NCBI GenBank assembly: GCA_005879585.1
Contig: VBKG01000342.1
Coordinates: 1-46,906, forward strand
Origin: Deltaproteobacteria bacterium
GTDB taxonomy: Bacteria > Desulfobacterota > Binatia > DP-6
DNA: 46,906 nucleotides
Direction of reading: 5' to 3'
Below the pieces are notes generated by a model. It worked only from the letters and a program-made list of their open reading frames with translations. It made no database searches and had not been told where the DNA came from. Shown one piece after another: positions 16,295 to 25,257 of this stretch; positions within the stretch are counted from its first letter, which is position 1, and every line of letters starts with the position of its first letter. The translations under genes and the position numbers were made by a program.

Positions 16295-17389
16295 ATGCGT
16301 CCCCCAAGCCGCGTCTTCCTCGTCGGACTGCTCGCGGTCCTCCCGCTGCTGGCGCTCCGCGTCTCCGCGCACGCCTGGTGCGTCGGCGGGGCGCCGCCGG
16401 CGCTCGACGAGGACAACGACGGGCTCAACGACATCCAGGAACGCTTCTTCGGAACCGACCCGAACAACGCGGACACCGACGGCAACGGCGTCCTCGACGG
16501 CGACGAGGACAACGACCACGACGGCATCCCGAACAAGGACGAGCCGACGATCTTCTCGCTCGAGGGGTTCGTCGATCCGTTCGCAGTCCGGTCCCGCAAC
16601 GTCGCGCTCGTCATCGAGGGGACCAACCTGTTCCCGAACTTCGTCGGCAGCATCAACCGCATCAACTTCGTCCAGACGCGGCAGCTGGTCTGGAGCTCCG
16701 CGCGACGCCGCCTGAACAAGCGCGTCCGTCTCTACCTGCGGATGCCGTGGACGCGGGCGCAGAAGCTCGTCGGCAAGCTCGCGGTGGAGACGGCGGTCGG
16801 ACAGACGAACCTGCTGTCGTTCGAGCGCATGAACTGTCCCGGCGGAGCACCGCAGGTCATGGCCGCCGCCATCGTGAACATGAAGACCCGCCTCAAGGGC
16901 GTGACGTACCATCTCAGCTACGTCGCCATCGGCGGCTGCAACCTGATCGACCGCGAGGGGAAGCGGGCGCGCACGCGGGTCCGTCTCGCCGACCACGACG
17001 TGCTGCTGCGCGTCCCCTACGGCGGGATCCAGATGCTGCCGACGCGCATCATGATCCCGGCGCGCGGCACCGCGAAGCCCGACCCGATCTACCCGTACTC
17101 CGACAACATCAACGTCGGCGACCCGATCGCGATCGTCACCGACGACGGTCCGAGCAACACCGTGACCGTCGAGCCGCCGATCGCCGATCTGCGCATTCCC
17201 GCCGACGACCTGACCGAGGACCACGATCAGGACGGCCTCACGAGCGACGTCGAGCTGCAGATCGGAACCGACCCGCTCGCCTACGACACGGATCACGACA
17301 AGCTGTCGGACGGTCAGGAGATCGAGCGCGGAACCGATCCGCTCGACCCCGACACGAACGGCGACGGCCTGCTCGACGGCGACGAGTAG
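16295..17389 (+). CDS. Secreted protein with thrombospondin type-3-like calcium-binding repeats
   Basis: 364 residues. ATG 16295 gives a signal peptide (VFLVGLLAVLPLLALRVSAHA). An upstream ATG at 16202 would precede the promoter-like element and add charged residues. The N-terminal block (about 30-75) and the C-terminal block (about 310-364) consist of Asp-rich repeats such as DEDNDGLNDIQERFFGTDP and DTNGDGLLDGDE, which are TSP3/EF-hand-like calcium loops. The central 220 residues (SLEGFVDPFAVRSRNVALVI...) look like a beta-rich domain I do not recognise. Exported, probably cell-surface, with structure stabilised by calcium. It has its own sigma-54-like promoter and is followed by a hairpin cluster. 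Confidence 0.8.
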   Translation: MRPPSRVFLVGLLAVLPLLALRVSAHAWCVGGAPPALDEDNDGLNDIQERFFGTDPNNADTDGNGVLDGDEDNDHDGIPNKDEPTIFSLEGFVDPFAVRSRNVALVIEGTNLFPNFVGSINRINFVQTRQLVWSSARRRLNKRVRLYLRMPWTRAQKLVGKLAVETAVGQTNLLSFERMNCPGGAPQVMAAAIVNMKTRLKGVTYHLSYVAIGGCNLIDREGKRARTRVRLADHDVLLRVPYGGIQMLPTRIMIPARGTAKPDPIYPYSDNINVGDPIAIVTDDGPSNTVTVEPPIADLRIPADDLTEDHDQDGLTSDVELQIGTDPLAYDTDHDKLSDGQEIERGTDPLDPDTNGDGLLDGDE

Positions 17390-17537
17390 TTCCGGCGTCG
17401 CCCCGAACGAGCGGTCGCATCGCGAGCCAGAGCGCCCGCGGATCCAAGCTCGCCGGCCGGCACGGTTCTTTCAGGACAGTGACGCGAGCGGCCCCGGTCC
17501 AGTCCGCCAGATCAGACCGCCGGCCCTGGCCGGTGAC

Positions 17538-17569
17538 GAGCGGGCCGATGCAACACGCATCGGCCGCTC
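17538..17569. terminator. Terminator-like hairpin 1
   Basis: GGCCGATGC (17543-17551) pairs perfectly with GCATCGGCC (17557-17565) around the loop AACAC. The flanking GAGC/GCTC extends the stem with one unpaired G. No T-run follows on either strand. Confidence 0.5.
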
Positions 17570-17588
17570 GCCGGCCGACCTAGCTCAC

Positions 17589-17632
17589 GAGGGGACTCTG
17601 TCCCCTCGCCCGTCGGGCAAAGCCCGACGGGC
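17589..17632. terminator. Terminator-like double hairpin 2 and 3
   Basis: GAGGGGAC (17589-17596) pairs with GTCCCCTC (17600-17607) over a 3-nt loop. Directly abutting it, GCCCGTCGGGC (17608-17618) pairs with GCCCGACGGGC (17622-17632) over AAA. Both stems are perfect. Confidence 0.55.
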
Positions 17633-17658
17633 CCCACTCCCCAGCTCGCTTCGCTCGG

Positions 17659-17677
17659 CCGCGCGCTTCGCGCGCGG
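17659..17677. terminator. Terminator-like hairpin 4
   Basis: CCGCGCGC (17659-17666) pairs with GCGCGCGG (17670-17677) over a TTC loop, just before the stop of the minus-strand CoA-transferase. Confidence 0.45.
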
Positions 17678-17700
17678 AGAATCCAATTCGGGTCGCGCTC

Positions 17701-18918
17701 CTAAACGACGCCGAGCGTACGCAACCGTTCGATCTCGCCGGGCGTGACACCGATCTCGTCGAGCAACGTCGCCGTGTCCGCCCCGAGGGGCGCGGCCGCA
17801 CGGTAGCGTGGCGTCACCCCGTCCATCTTGATGGGGCAGCCGACCTCGCGGAGGTCGCCGAAGACCGGATGCGGCACGTCGACGACCATCGCGCGGGCGC
17901 GCGTCTGCTCGTCGGCGAGCGCCTCCTCGACCGAGTGGACCGGCGCGACCGGCACGCGGCCGCGGAGCCGCGTGAGCCACTCCGCCGTCGTGCGGGTGCG
18001 GAACGTCCGTGCGAGCAGCGCGACGAGCGCATCACGGTGCGCGAGCCGGTCGGCGAAGCTCCGGAAGCGCGGGTCGTCGCGCAGCGCGCCGAGGTCGAGC
18101 GCGTCCGCGAGCCGCTCCCAGAACTTCTCCTTCATGCACATGACGACGATCCAGCCGTCGCGGGTGGCGAAACGCTGGCTCGGGACGAGGCTCTGGTGGG
18201 CGCCGTCCGCGAGGCGTGCCGGATGCCAGTCCCGGTTGAGCGTCCACACCGCCAGGTAGTTCAGCATCGAGAGCGCGGCGTCGAACAGCGAGACGTCGAG
18301 GTCGCAGCCCGTGCCCGTCTCGCGCGCCCGGTGGAGGCCGATCATGAGGGCGAGCGCCGAGAGCATGCCGCCCGCGAAGTCCACCACCGAGACGCCCGAG
18401 CGTGTCGGTGGACCGTCGGGCTCGCCGGTGACGCTCATGAAGCCGGCGTACGCCTGGAGGATGAAGTCGTAACCCGGCTCGCCGGCGCGTGGCCCGGTGC
18501 GGCCGAAGCCCGACAGCGTGCAGCAGACGACGCGCGGGTTGGCCGCGCGCAGCGCCGCGTAATCGAGGCCGAGCTTCGGGGGCAGGTCGCCGCGCAGGTT
18601 CGTGTAGACGGCGTCGGCGCGCGCGACGAGCCGCTGGAGCAACGCGCGGCCCTCGGGCGCACGCAGGTTGAGCGTCAGGCTGCGCGCGCCGCGGTTCAGC
18701 GCCTGGTAGTAGAGGCCGTCGGCCGCGGCCGCGTCGGCGAACGGCGGCACGCGCCGCGCCTCGTCGCCGCCGGCGCTCGGGTCCTCCACCTTGACGACGT
18801 CGGCGCCGAGGTCCGCGAGCAGCGTCATCGCGTACGGCCCCGCGCCGAGCTGCGTGAACGCCAGTACCCGCACGCCGGCAAGCGGCGACGCTCCGCCGGC
18901 GTTCGGGTTGACACTCAT
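17701..18918 (-). CDS. CaiB/BaiF (class III) CoA-transferase
   Basis: 405 residues, full length for the family. It opens with the Rossmann segment LAGVRVLAFTQLGAGPYAM and LGADVVKVEDP, which is missing from the copy at 5809-6933. LNRGARSLTLNLRAPEGRALL, FGRTGPRAGEPGYDFILQAY and the catalytic-Asp region SVVDFAGGMLSALALMIG follow. A C-terminal HPVFGDLREVG-type segment ends it. Class III enzymes move CoA between carboxylic acids through an aspartyl-CoA thioester. Donor and acceptor here are unknown. It is divergent from the haem-oxygenase-like gene, with 46 bp between the start codons. Confidence 0.93.
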   Translation of the reverse strand: MSVNPNAGGASPLAGVRVLAFTQLGAGPYAMTLLADLGADVVKVEDPSAGGDEARRVPPFADAAAADGLYYQALNRGARSLTLNLRAPEGRALLQRLVARADAVYTNLRGDLPPKLGLDYAALRAANPRVVCCTLSGFGRTGPRAGEPGYDFILQAYAGFMSVTGEPDGPPTRSGVSVVDFAGGMLSALALMIGLHRARETGTGCDLDVSLFDAALSMLNYLAVWTLNRDWHPARLADGAHQSLVPSQRFATRDGWIVVMCMKEKFWERLADALDLGALRDDPRFRSFADRLAHRDALVALLARTFRTRTTAEWLTRLRGRVPVAPVHSVEEALADEQTRARAMVVDVPHPVFGDLREVGCPIKMDGVTPRYRAAAPLGADTATLLDEIGVTPGEIERLRTLGVV

Positions 18919-18964
18919 CGCGCGATGCTCCTACATTGCCCGCGGCCGTTCAACCGACACTCGC

Positions 18965-19717
18965 ATGCGCGCGCCGTTCAAGGACGTCATCAAGCGCGAC
19001 CGGCCCCGCGACGACGCGCTGCCCGTCGACGAGTTCCTCGCCGGCCTCGATCGCTTCATCGACGCGCACAACCCGTATCGCCAGAACAAGGTCATCCCGG
19101 CGATCGGCAACGGCACCGCGAGCTTCGACGTCGTCCGGCGCTACGCGAAGGAGCTCTACTACCTCGGCCTGTGGATGACGCCCGAGTTCCCGATCCTCAT
19201 CGCCAACGCGCCCGACACCGACGCCTTCACGCTCGAGGACTCCGAGCACTACGCGCACTGGGCGCAGAACTTCGCCGACGAGGCCGGCTACCTGCGCGAC
19301 CCGAACCACGTCGTGATGAAGGTCGACTACACCCGCGCCCTCGGCATCTCCGACGACGAGCTGCGCGCGTACGTGCCGATGCCGGAGACGATCGGCTCGA
19401 TCTACACGCTGCTCTACTACGCGCGCCGCTCCTACGAGGAGGCGCTGGGCGCGCTCGGCTATGCCCGCGAGCGCGTCGCCGGCATGAGCGGCTACGCCAA
19501 GACGCTCTACGAGGGTCTCGCGCGACACTACGACGTCCGCGTGCGTGACCTCGAAGTGCACGCGTACGCCGAGCAGGAGCATGGCGACAAGGCCCTCGAG
19601 CTGATGCAGCGCGTGTGTCTCAGCGGCTACGTCCAGCGCCGCGTGCGGCAGGCGGTCGAGCACACGATCCTCACCAACGAATGGCGGGCGCTGGCGCTGA
19701 ACCGCTGGCTCGAGTGA
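18965..19717 (+). CDS. Haem-oxygenase-like diiron oxidase candidate (TenA/PqqC-like fold)
   Basis: 250 residues, predicted all-helical. Residues match the metal-ligand pattern of haem-oxygenase-like diiron oxidases (HDO: CADD, UndA, BesC): E91-x6-H98, an acidic helix around E158/E159 or E169, and H199-x3-E203-x2-H206. Known members activate O2 to cleave or desaturate fatty acids or amino acids, or to make p-aminobenzoate. The substrate here is unknown. PqqC/TenA-type proteins without metal share the fold but not this ligand set. The SDR gene starts 11 bp downstream, so an oxidation followed by a dehydrogenase step in one operon is plausible. A shorter paralogue lies at 44411-45040. Confidence 0.72.
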   Translation: MRAPFKDVIKRDRPRDDALPVDEFLAGLDRFIDAHNPYRQNKVIPAIGNGTASFDVVRRYAKELYYLGLWMTPEFPILIANAPDTDAFTLEDSEHYAHWAQNFADEAGYLRDPNHVVMKVDYTRALGISDDELRAYVPMPETIGSIYTLLYYARRSYEEALGALGYARERVAGMSGYAKTLYEGLARHYDVRVRDLEVHAYAEQEHGDKALELMQRVCLSGYVQRRVRQAVEHTILTNEWRALALNRWLE

Positions 19718-19727
19718 CCCGCCTCGC

Positions 19728-20489
19728 GTGACCGGGCGGCTCGCCGGCCGGGTCGCGATCGTCACCGGAGCCGGCCAGGGCATCGGCCGCGCCGTGGGGC
19801 TCGTCTTCGCGCGCGAGGGCGCGCGGGTCTGCGTCGCAGAGGTTCGCGCGGACCGCGGGGCGCGCACGGCGGCGGAGATCGCCGCGGCGGGCGGCGACGC
19901 GTTCGCCGTGACGGCCGACGTCGGACGCAAAGACGATGTCGAGGCCATGGTGGCCGAGACCGTCCGGCGCTTCGGACGGGTCGACATCCTCGTCGACAAC
20001 GCCCACGGCTTCGGGCCGCGCGCGCCGCTCGCCGACGTCCCCGACGCGCAGTTCGACCGCTCGTGGACCTCGGGCGTCAAGGGCACGTGGTGGGCGATGT
20101 GCGCCGTCCATCCCCACATGGCCGCGGCCGGCGGCGGCCGGATCGTCAACGTCGTGTCGCTGGCCGCCGAGCGTGGCGACGCGGGGCTCGGCGATTACAG
20201 CGCCGCCAAGGCCGGCATCGTCGCCCTGTCGCGGACGGCGGCGCGCGAGTGGGGCGCCGAGGGCATCACCGTGAACTGCGTCGCCCCGGCCGCGGCCACC
20301 AAGCGCGGCCAGGACTGGGCGGCGCGCGATCCGGAGGCGTTCCGTCAGGCGATGGCGGGCCGACCGATCGCGCGCCTCGGAGACCCGGAAACCGACATCG
20401 CGCCGGTCTTCCTGTTCCTCGCGAGCGATGACGCCCGCTTCGTCACCGGCCACGTGATCCACGTCGACGGCGGCGCGTTCCTCGGCTGA
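19728..20489 (+). CDS. Short-chain dehydrogenase/reductase (FabG-like)
   Basis: 253 residues from GTG 19728. The classical SDR signature is complete: cofactor loop TGAGQGIG (about 14-21), DNAHG in place of NNAG, catalytic Ser in VNVVSLAA, YSAAK giving Tyr-x3-Lys, and the terminal GHVIHVDGGAFLG. The Asp in TADVGRKDDV and the Glu/Arg pair after beta-2 do not settle NAD versus NADP. It follows the diiron-oxidase candidate closely and probably oxidises or reduces a hydroxy/keto product in the same pathway. Confidence 0.93.
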   Translation: MTGRLAGRVAIVTGAGQGIGRAVGLVFAREGARVCVAEVRADRGARTAAEIAAAGGDAFAVTADVGRKDDVEAMVAETVRRFGRVDILVDNAHGFGPRAPLADVPDAQFDRSWTSGVKGTWWAMCAVHPHMAAAGGGRIVNVVSLAAERGDAGLGDYSAAKAGIVALSRTAAREWGAEGITVNCVAPAAATKRGQDWAARDPEAFRQAMAGRPIARLGDPETDIAPVFLFLASDDARFVTGHVIHVDGGAFLG

Positions 20490-20497
20490 CGTCGCCT

Positions 20498-20689
20498 TCA
20501 TCGCGCACCGGGAAGCAGTCCCGCGCGCCCGTCGGCCGTGTGTTGGAGCTGCGTCACGAGCATGCCGAGCTCGGTGCTCGGCGCCGTCATCGGACAGCCA
20601 CCGCCGCGCTCGATCCGCGAGAGCGCCCGGGACAGCCGCCGGATCGGGACCGCGAGCGCGACGGCGAGAATGGCGGCGCGCGCCGGCAT
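20498..20689 (-). CDS. Hypothetical 63-residue protein (weak)
   Basis: Within the 343-bp gap 20490-20832 the only frame with protein-like composition is a minus-strand one starting at ATG 20689. It has a hydrophobic N-terminal stretch (ARAAILAVALAVPI) and a polar tail. No family, no clear ribosome site. The rest of the gap shows nothing I can support. It could be chance. Confidence 0.25.
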   Translation of the reverse strand: MPARAAILAVALAVPIRRLSRALSRIERGGGCPMTAPSTELGMLVTQLQHTADGRAGLLPGAR

Positions 20690-20832
20690 GACCGCCGCGA
20701 CGGTGCACCTGCCATGCCGACGGTGCGCTACGGCTCGCGGCGCGCGGATGCGGCGCGGGTGTCGGCGCTCGCAGCACCGTGCCGGCGCGGTTGATGTGCG
20801 AACCGTCGCTCCCTCCCGATATAAGGTTACGC

Positions 20833-21348
20833 ATGGCGCGCGGGAACGACTGGGCGTGGTGCCCGACGTGCCGCGGCCGGCTCGCCCACGTCGCACGCGG
20901 CGGGCGGCCGCGACCGACCTGCGCTGCCTGCGGCTTCGTCTTCTTCGCCAACCCGGGCGTCGGCGCCGCAGCCGTCGTCCGCAACACCGCCGGGCGCGTG
21001 CTCCTCGTCCAGCGGGCGCCGGACCAGCACGGTGCGGGCGCATGGTGCTTCCCCTGCGGCTTCGTCGAGTGGGGTGAGGACGTCCGCGCGGCGGCGGCGC
21101 GCGAAGCGCACGAGGAGGCGCGCGTCGAGGTGACGGTGGGCGAGGTCCTGCAGGTCGCCTCGAACTTCCACGACCCCGAGAAGCCGACCGTCGGCATCTG
21201 GTTCGCGGCCGAGCTGGTCGACCCGCAAGCCACACCGGTTGCCGGCGACGACGCGGTGGCCGTCGGCTGGTTCGACCCGTCGGAGCCTCCGCCCCTCGCC
21301 TTCCCGACCGACGCGACGCTTCTCGCACGGCTGGCGAGGGGCGGCTGA
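20833..21348 (+). CDS. Nudix hydrolase with N-terminal zinc ribbon
   Basis: 171 residues from ATG 20833, with an AAGG ribosome site about 7 nt upstream. Four Cys (CPTCRGRL and CAACGF, residues about 10-40) form a zinc ribbon as in NudC-like or ADP-ribose-type Nudix proteins. The Nudix box is GFVEWGEDVRAAAAREAHEE, with the conserved G-x5-E-x7-RE-x2-EE. The Gly that usually follows the EE is replaced (EEARVEV). It hydrolyses a nucleoside diphosphate linked to another moiety, but the substrate cannot be assigned. A strong hairpin follows the stop. Confidence 0.9.
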   Translation: MARGNDWAWCPTCRGRLAHVARGGRPRPTCAACGFVFFANPGVGAAAVVRNTAGRVLLVQRAPDQHGAGAWCFPCGFVEWGEDVRAAAAREAHEEARVEVTVGEVLQVASNFHDPEKPTVGIWFAAELVDPQATPVAGDDAVAVGWFDPSEPPPLAFPTDATLLARLARGG

Positions 21349-21355
21349 GAAAGAG

Positions 21356-21390
21356 GACCGGGGTCGAAGCGCGAGGCTTCGACCCCGGTC
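21356..21390. terminator. Bidirectional terminator-like hairpin
   Basis: A perfect 15-bp stem, GACCGGGGTCGAAGC (21356-21370) with GCTTCGACCCCGGTC (21376-21390), around GCGAG. It sits midway between the converging Nudix and peroxidase genes. Confidence 0.75.
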
Positions 21391-21423
21391 CGTGGGGCGA
21401 CCGGCACGGGCGCCGAGCGCGGT

Positions 21424-23019
21424 TTACGGCTGTGAGGGGCTCAGGCCAAGGAAGGTACCGAGCGGTGTGGCCCGGCCGGCGGCGCCGACGGCGGGCACGC
21501 TCGGCCCGTTCGGGGGGTTCAGCGACGGGTGATCGAACGGCGCCCGCTCGAAGCGCACCCGGTCGTCGGTCATGGCGACCAACAGCGAGACGAGCGCATT
21601 CTTCTCGGTCTCGGTCAGCCCGAGCGGCCGAATGGCGCTGTCCGTGAACTGATTCGGGAAGTCGCCGCCCCGGTTGTAGAAGTCGACCACCTGGCGCAGG
21701 GTCGCCTTGTCGCCGGTGTGGAAGTAGGGGCCGCTCAGCTCCACATTGCGCAGGCCGGGTGTCTTGAACTTGCCTTGCCCCGGCTGCAGGATGTCGCCGC
21801 CGTCGTCCGCGACCGGCCGGACGCCGGTGTTGAAGAAGCCCTCGAGGGGATCCGCTACACCGAGCTCGATCGCCCGGCCGACGGTGGCCCTGGTGAGCTC
21901 GCCGCCGTCATGGCAACTGGTGCACCGGCCGTTCCCCTTGAACACGGAGAGCCCGAGCTGCTCCTGGGCGTTGAGGGCGCCGGTGTTCCCGTCCAGGAAC
22001 GCGTCGTAGCGCGTCTGGTCCGAGACCTGCGTCGACCCGTAGAGCATGACGGACAGCCCCCAGTACAGGGAGAAGTTGTTCTCCATGACCGTGAAGCCGT
22101 TCACCACCGCGCTCGAGTTCCACCACGCCGGATCGAACGCGGCCCGGATCAGCGCCGCGTAGGTGGTGTTGAGGCCGAGGCTCGGGAACCCGGAGAGCGG
22201 GCCCAGCACGCTGTCGGTGGGGTCCACGAGCTGCTGGCCGAGCGGCCGGAGCGCGAGGAGCTTGCGGCCGAGCTGGGGGAAGCTCCTCCCCGCGCACGAC
22301 ATCTCGACGCCATTGTTCGGCGGCCCGACTTCCTGGGATGCCAGGCTGGCGTTGGGGAGGGCGATCTGGACCGGTGCCGGCACGCCGTTGGTCACGCGCA
22401 GGACCCGGGCGGTGGGGTCGGTCGGTCCCGCGGGGTTCACGCCGTTGAAGACGTTGTTCGCGCGGCCGTCCCAGAAGTTCCGGAAGTTGAAGACCGCGTT
22501 GATGCTGAGGGGCGTGTTCCGGCCTGTGACTTGGCGATTGTTGCCGAACGGGCTGCTGAGAATCGGCCCGCAGCTGTCCACGGAGCTGGGGAGGTTCAGG
22601 CCGATGAAGTTCCGCTTGAACACGCCCTGGGAGCCGACCACATCATTGACGGTGATGGGGAAGTTGGCGGCCGTCAGGGTGCCGCCCGCAGGCACTGTCT
22701 CGAAGACTCCGTTGGCGCCCGGGTTGACCGTGTTGACGGTGCGGTCGTCCGCGCTTGCGTGGAAGTGGCACGAGGCGCAGGCCTGCACGCCGTCGCCGCC
22801 CGCCTGCGTCTCCCAGAAGAGCGCCTTGCCCAGCTGGATTGCAGCGTCCCGGTTCACCACGAAGGCGCCGAGGTTGGGCGGCAGGGGAACGGGCACCCTC
22901 CGGAGTGCCTTCAGCCCCGCGAGGGCGGGTCCGGCCGCCCCGAGCAGCGCGGCGGCAACCACGAGGGGCCCGGCGGCCCGCAGGAGCCTGGCCGGGCGTG
23001 AACGGAATGCGGTGTTCAT
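21424..23019 (-). CDS. Di-haem cytochrome c peroxidase / MauG-family protein
   Basis: 531 residues from ATG 23019, preceded by GGAGG at ideal spacing. An in-frame ATG at 23070 lacks this. A signal peptide (about 1-34, ALAG) leads to two c-haem motifs, CASCH (residues 81-85) and CTSCH in the second half. The latter is followed by the family segment KFKTPGLRNVELSGPYFHTG and VDFYNRGGDF. The protein is longer than typical CcpA (about 350), with an insertion between the haem domains. Periplasmic and haem-dependent: it may reduce H2O2 or, like MauG, oxidise another protein or substrate. It is divergent from regulator 2. Confidence 0.92.
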   Translation of the reverse strand: MNTAFRSRPARLLRAAGPLVVAAALLGAAGPALAGLKALRRVPVPLPPNLGAFVVNRDAAIQLGKALFWETQAGGDGVQACASCHFHASADDRTVNTVNPGANGVFETVPAGGTLTAANFPITVNDVVGSQGVFKRNFIGLNLPSSVDSCGPILSSPFGNNRQVTGRNTPLSINAVFNFRNFWDGRANNVFNGVNPAGPTDPTARVLRVTNGVPAPVQIALPNASLASQEVGPPNNGVEMSCAGRSFPQLGRKLLALRPLGQQLVDPTDSVLGPLSGFPSLGLNTTYAALIRAAFDPAWWNSSAVVNGFTVMENNFSLYWGLSVMLYGSTQVSDQTRYDAFLDGNTGALNAQEQLGLSVFKGNGRCTSCHDGGELTRATVGRAIELGVADPLEGFFNTGVRPVADDGGDILQPGQGKFKTPGLRNVELSGPYFHTGDKATLRQVVDFYNRGGDFPNQFTDSAIRPLGLTETEKNALVSLLVAMTDDRVRFERAPFDHPSLNPPNGPSVPAVGAAGRATPLGTFLGLSPSQP

Positions 23020-23374
23020 GACGAATCCTCCACTGGCTGGGTGAGTGGACAGCTCGTCATGCCATCGCATGCATGCTTGCCAGCTTTCGAGCTTACGATG
23101 CGATTCGAAACGTGCCGCATGGCGAGCGCTTGGTATCTCTGCACAGCGGACGCTACGGCTCGGAAAGCGGTACCGTAAATTGGGAGTTTCCCGATGCGCG
23201 TCGGCAGTACGCCGAGAAACGCAACGAGGGCGTGGTCCGACGCGCCGCGGCTCAGTGCGTTCACGCAGCGGCTTACCGTCGTTTCTGGGGGGTTCGCCGG
23301 ACTCGGCTACGGGGTTTCCGAAATTGCGGGGACCGTCTGGCTACGAGTACAGGGTGCTGCAGCGAGTGCCGCAG
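23020..23374. promoter_or_regulatory. Divergent intergenic region between peroxidase and regulator 2
   Basis: 355 bp without a convincing gene, presumably holding both promoters. On the minus strand TGGCAAGCATGCATGC (23067-23082) resembles a sigma-54 element but has 11 instead of 10 bases between GG and GC. The overlapping GCATGCATGC is palindromic. No clear sigma-70 boxes were found by eye. Confidence 0.35.
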
Positions 23375-24763
<1,389 letters not shown>

Positions 24764-24767
24764 GAGA

Positions 24768-25256
24768 GTGACGCATCGCTTGCGCATCGCCGTGGTCGGG
24801 CTCGCCCTGGCGGCGGCCGCCCCCGCGGCGCTTCTGGCCTCGGGAACCAGCCCGGCACTCGTGCTCTCCGCCGCCACCGGCTCCGCCGCCGGCAGCCAGC
24901 GTGCCGTCACGCTCGACGGCTCGCTCGACTTCGCCAACGCGGTGCAGGTCGCCTATCCGCTGAGCCTCGTCGTCTTCCAGGGCTCGCGGTTCGTGCGCTA
25001 CCGGCTTCCCGGCGCCGTCGTCGCGGGCACGAGCCCCGAGCTGGCCGACGGCCACCTGACGACCGACGAGATCGACGCCGTCGATCACGAGGGCTCCGCC
25101 GCTCCCGCGGCCGTGCGCATCGTCACGCTCGTCGCGGACCGGATCCGCGTCGCCCTGCCCGCCGACTTCGTCGCGGGCCCGACGACCGCGGTCGTCTATG
25201 CGATCCTGCCCGACAGCAACGTCCTGTCGAACCCGATCGACTTCACGCTACCCTGA
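24768..25256 (+). CDS. Exported protein of unknown function
   Basis: 162 residues from GTG 24768, with GGGAG about 9 nt upstream. The ATG at 24747 would overlap regulator 2. A signal peptide (LRIAVVGLALAAAAPAALLASG) precedes a beta-strand-rich mature part (LVLSAATGSAAGSQRAVTLD...). It lies 4 bp after regulator 2 and 1 bp before the next secreted protein, so the three form one operon. No family recognised. Confidence 0.7.
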   Translation: MTHRLRIAVVGLALAAAAPAALLASGTSPALVLSAATGSAAGSQRAVTLDGSLDFANAVQVAYPLSLVVFQGSRFVRYRLPGAVVAGTSPELADGHLTTDEIDAVDHEGSAAPAAVRIVTLVADRIRVALPADFVAGPTTAVVYAILPDSNVLSNPIDFTLP

Positions 25257-25257
25257 C

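Larger units (their letters stand above)
17390..17700. other. Intergenic region between converging genes, hairpin-rich
   Basis: 311 bp with no gene I can support. The left half has no clear signal. The right half holds four successive hairpins, listed separately, which probably terminate both converging genes. Confidence 0.7.

Noticed and set aside
20498-21328. 276-residue minus-strand frame opposite the Nudix gene
   Set aside because: Arg-rich shadow over the Nudix region. Only the last 63 codons, in the gap, have protein-like composition, and they are listed with low confidence.
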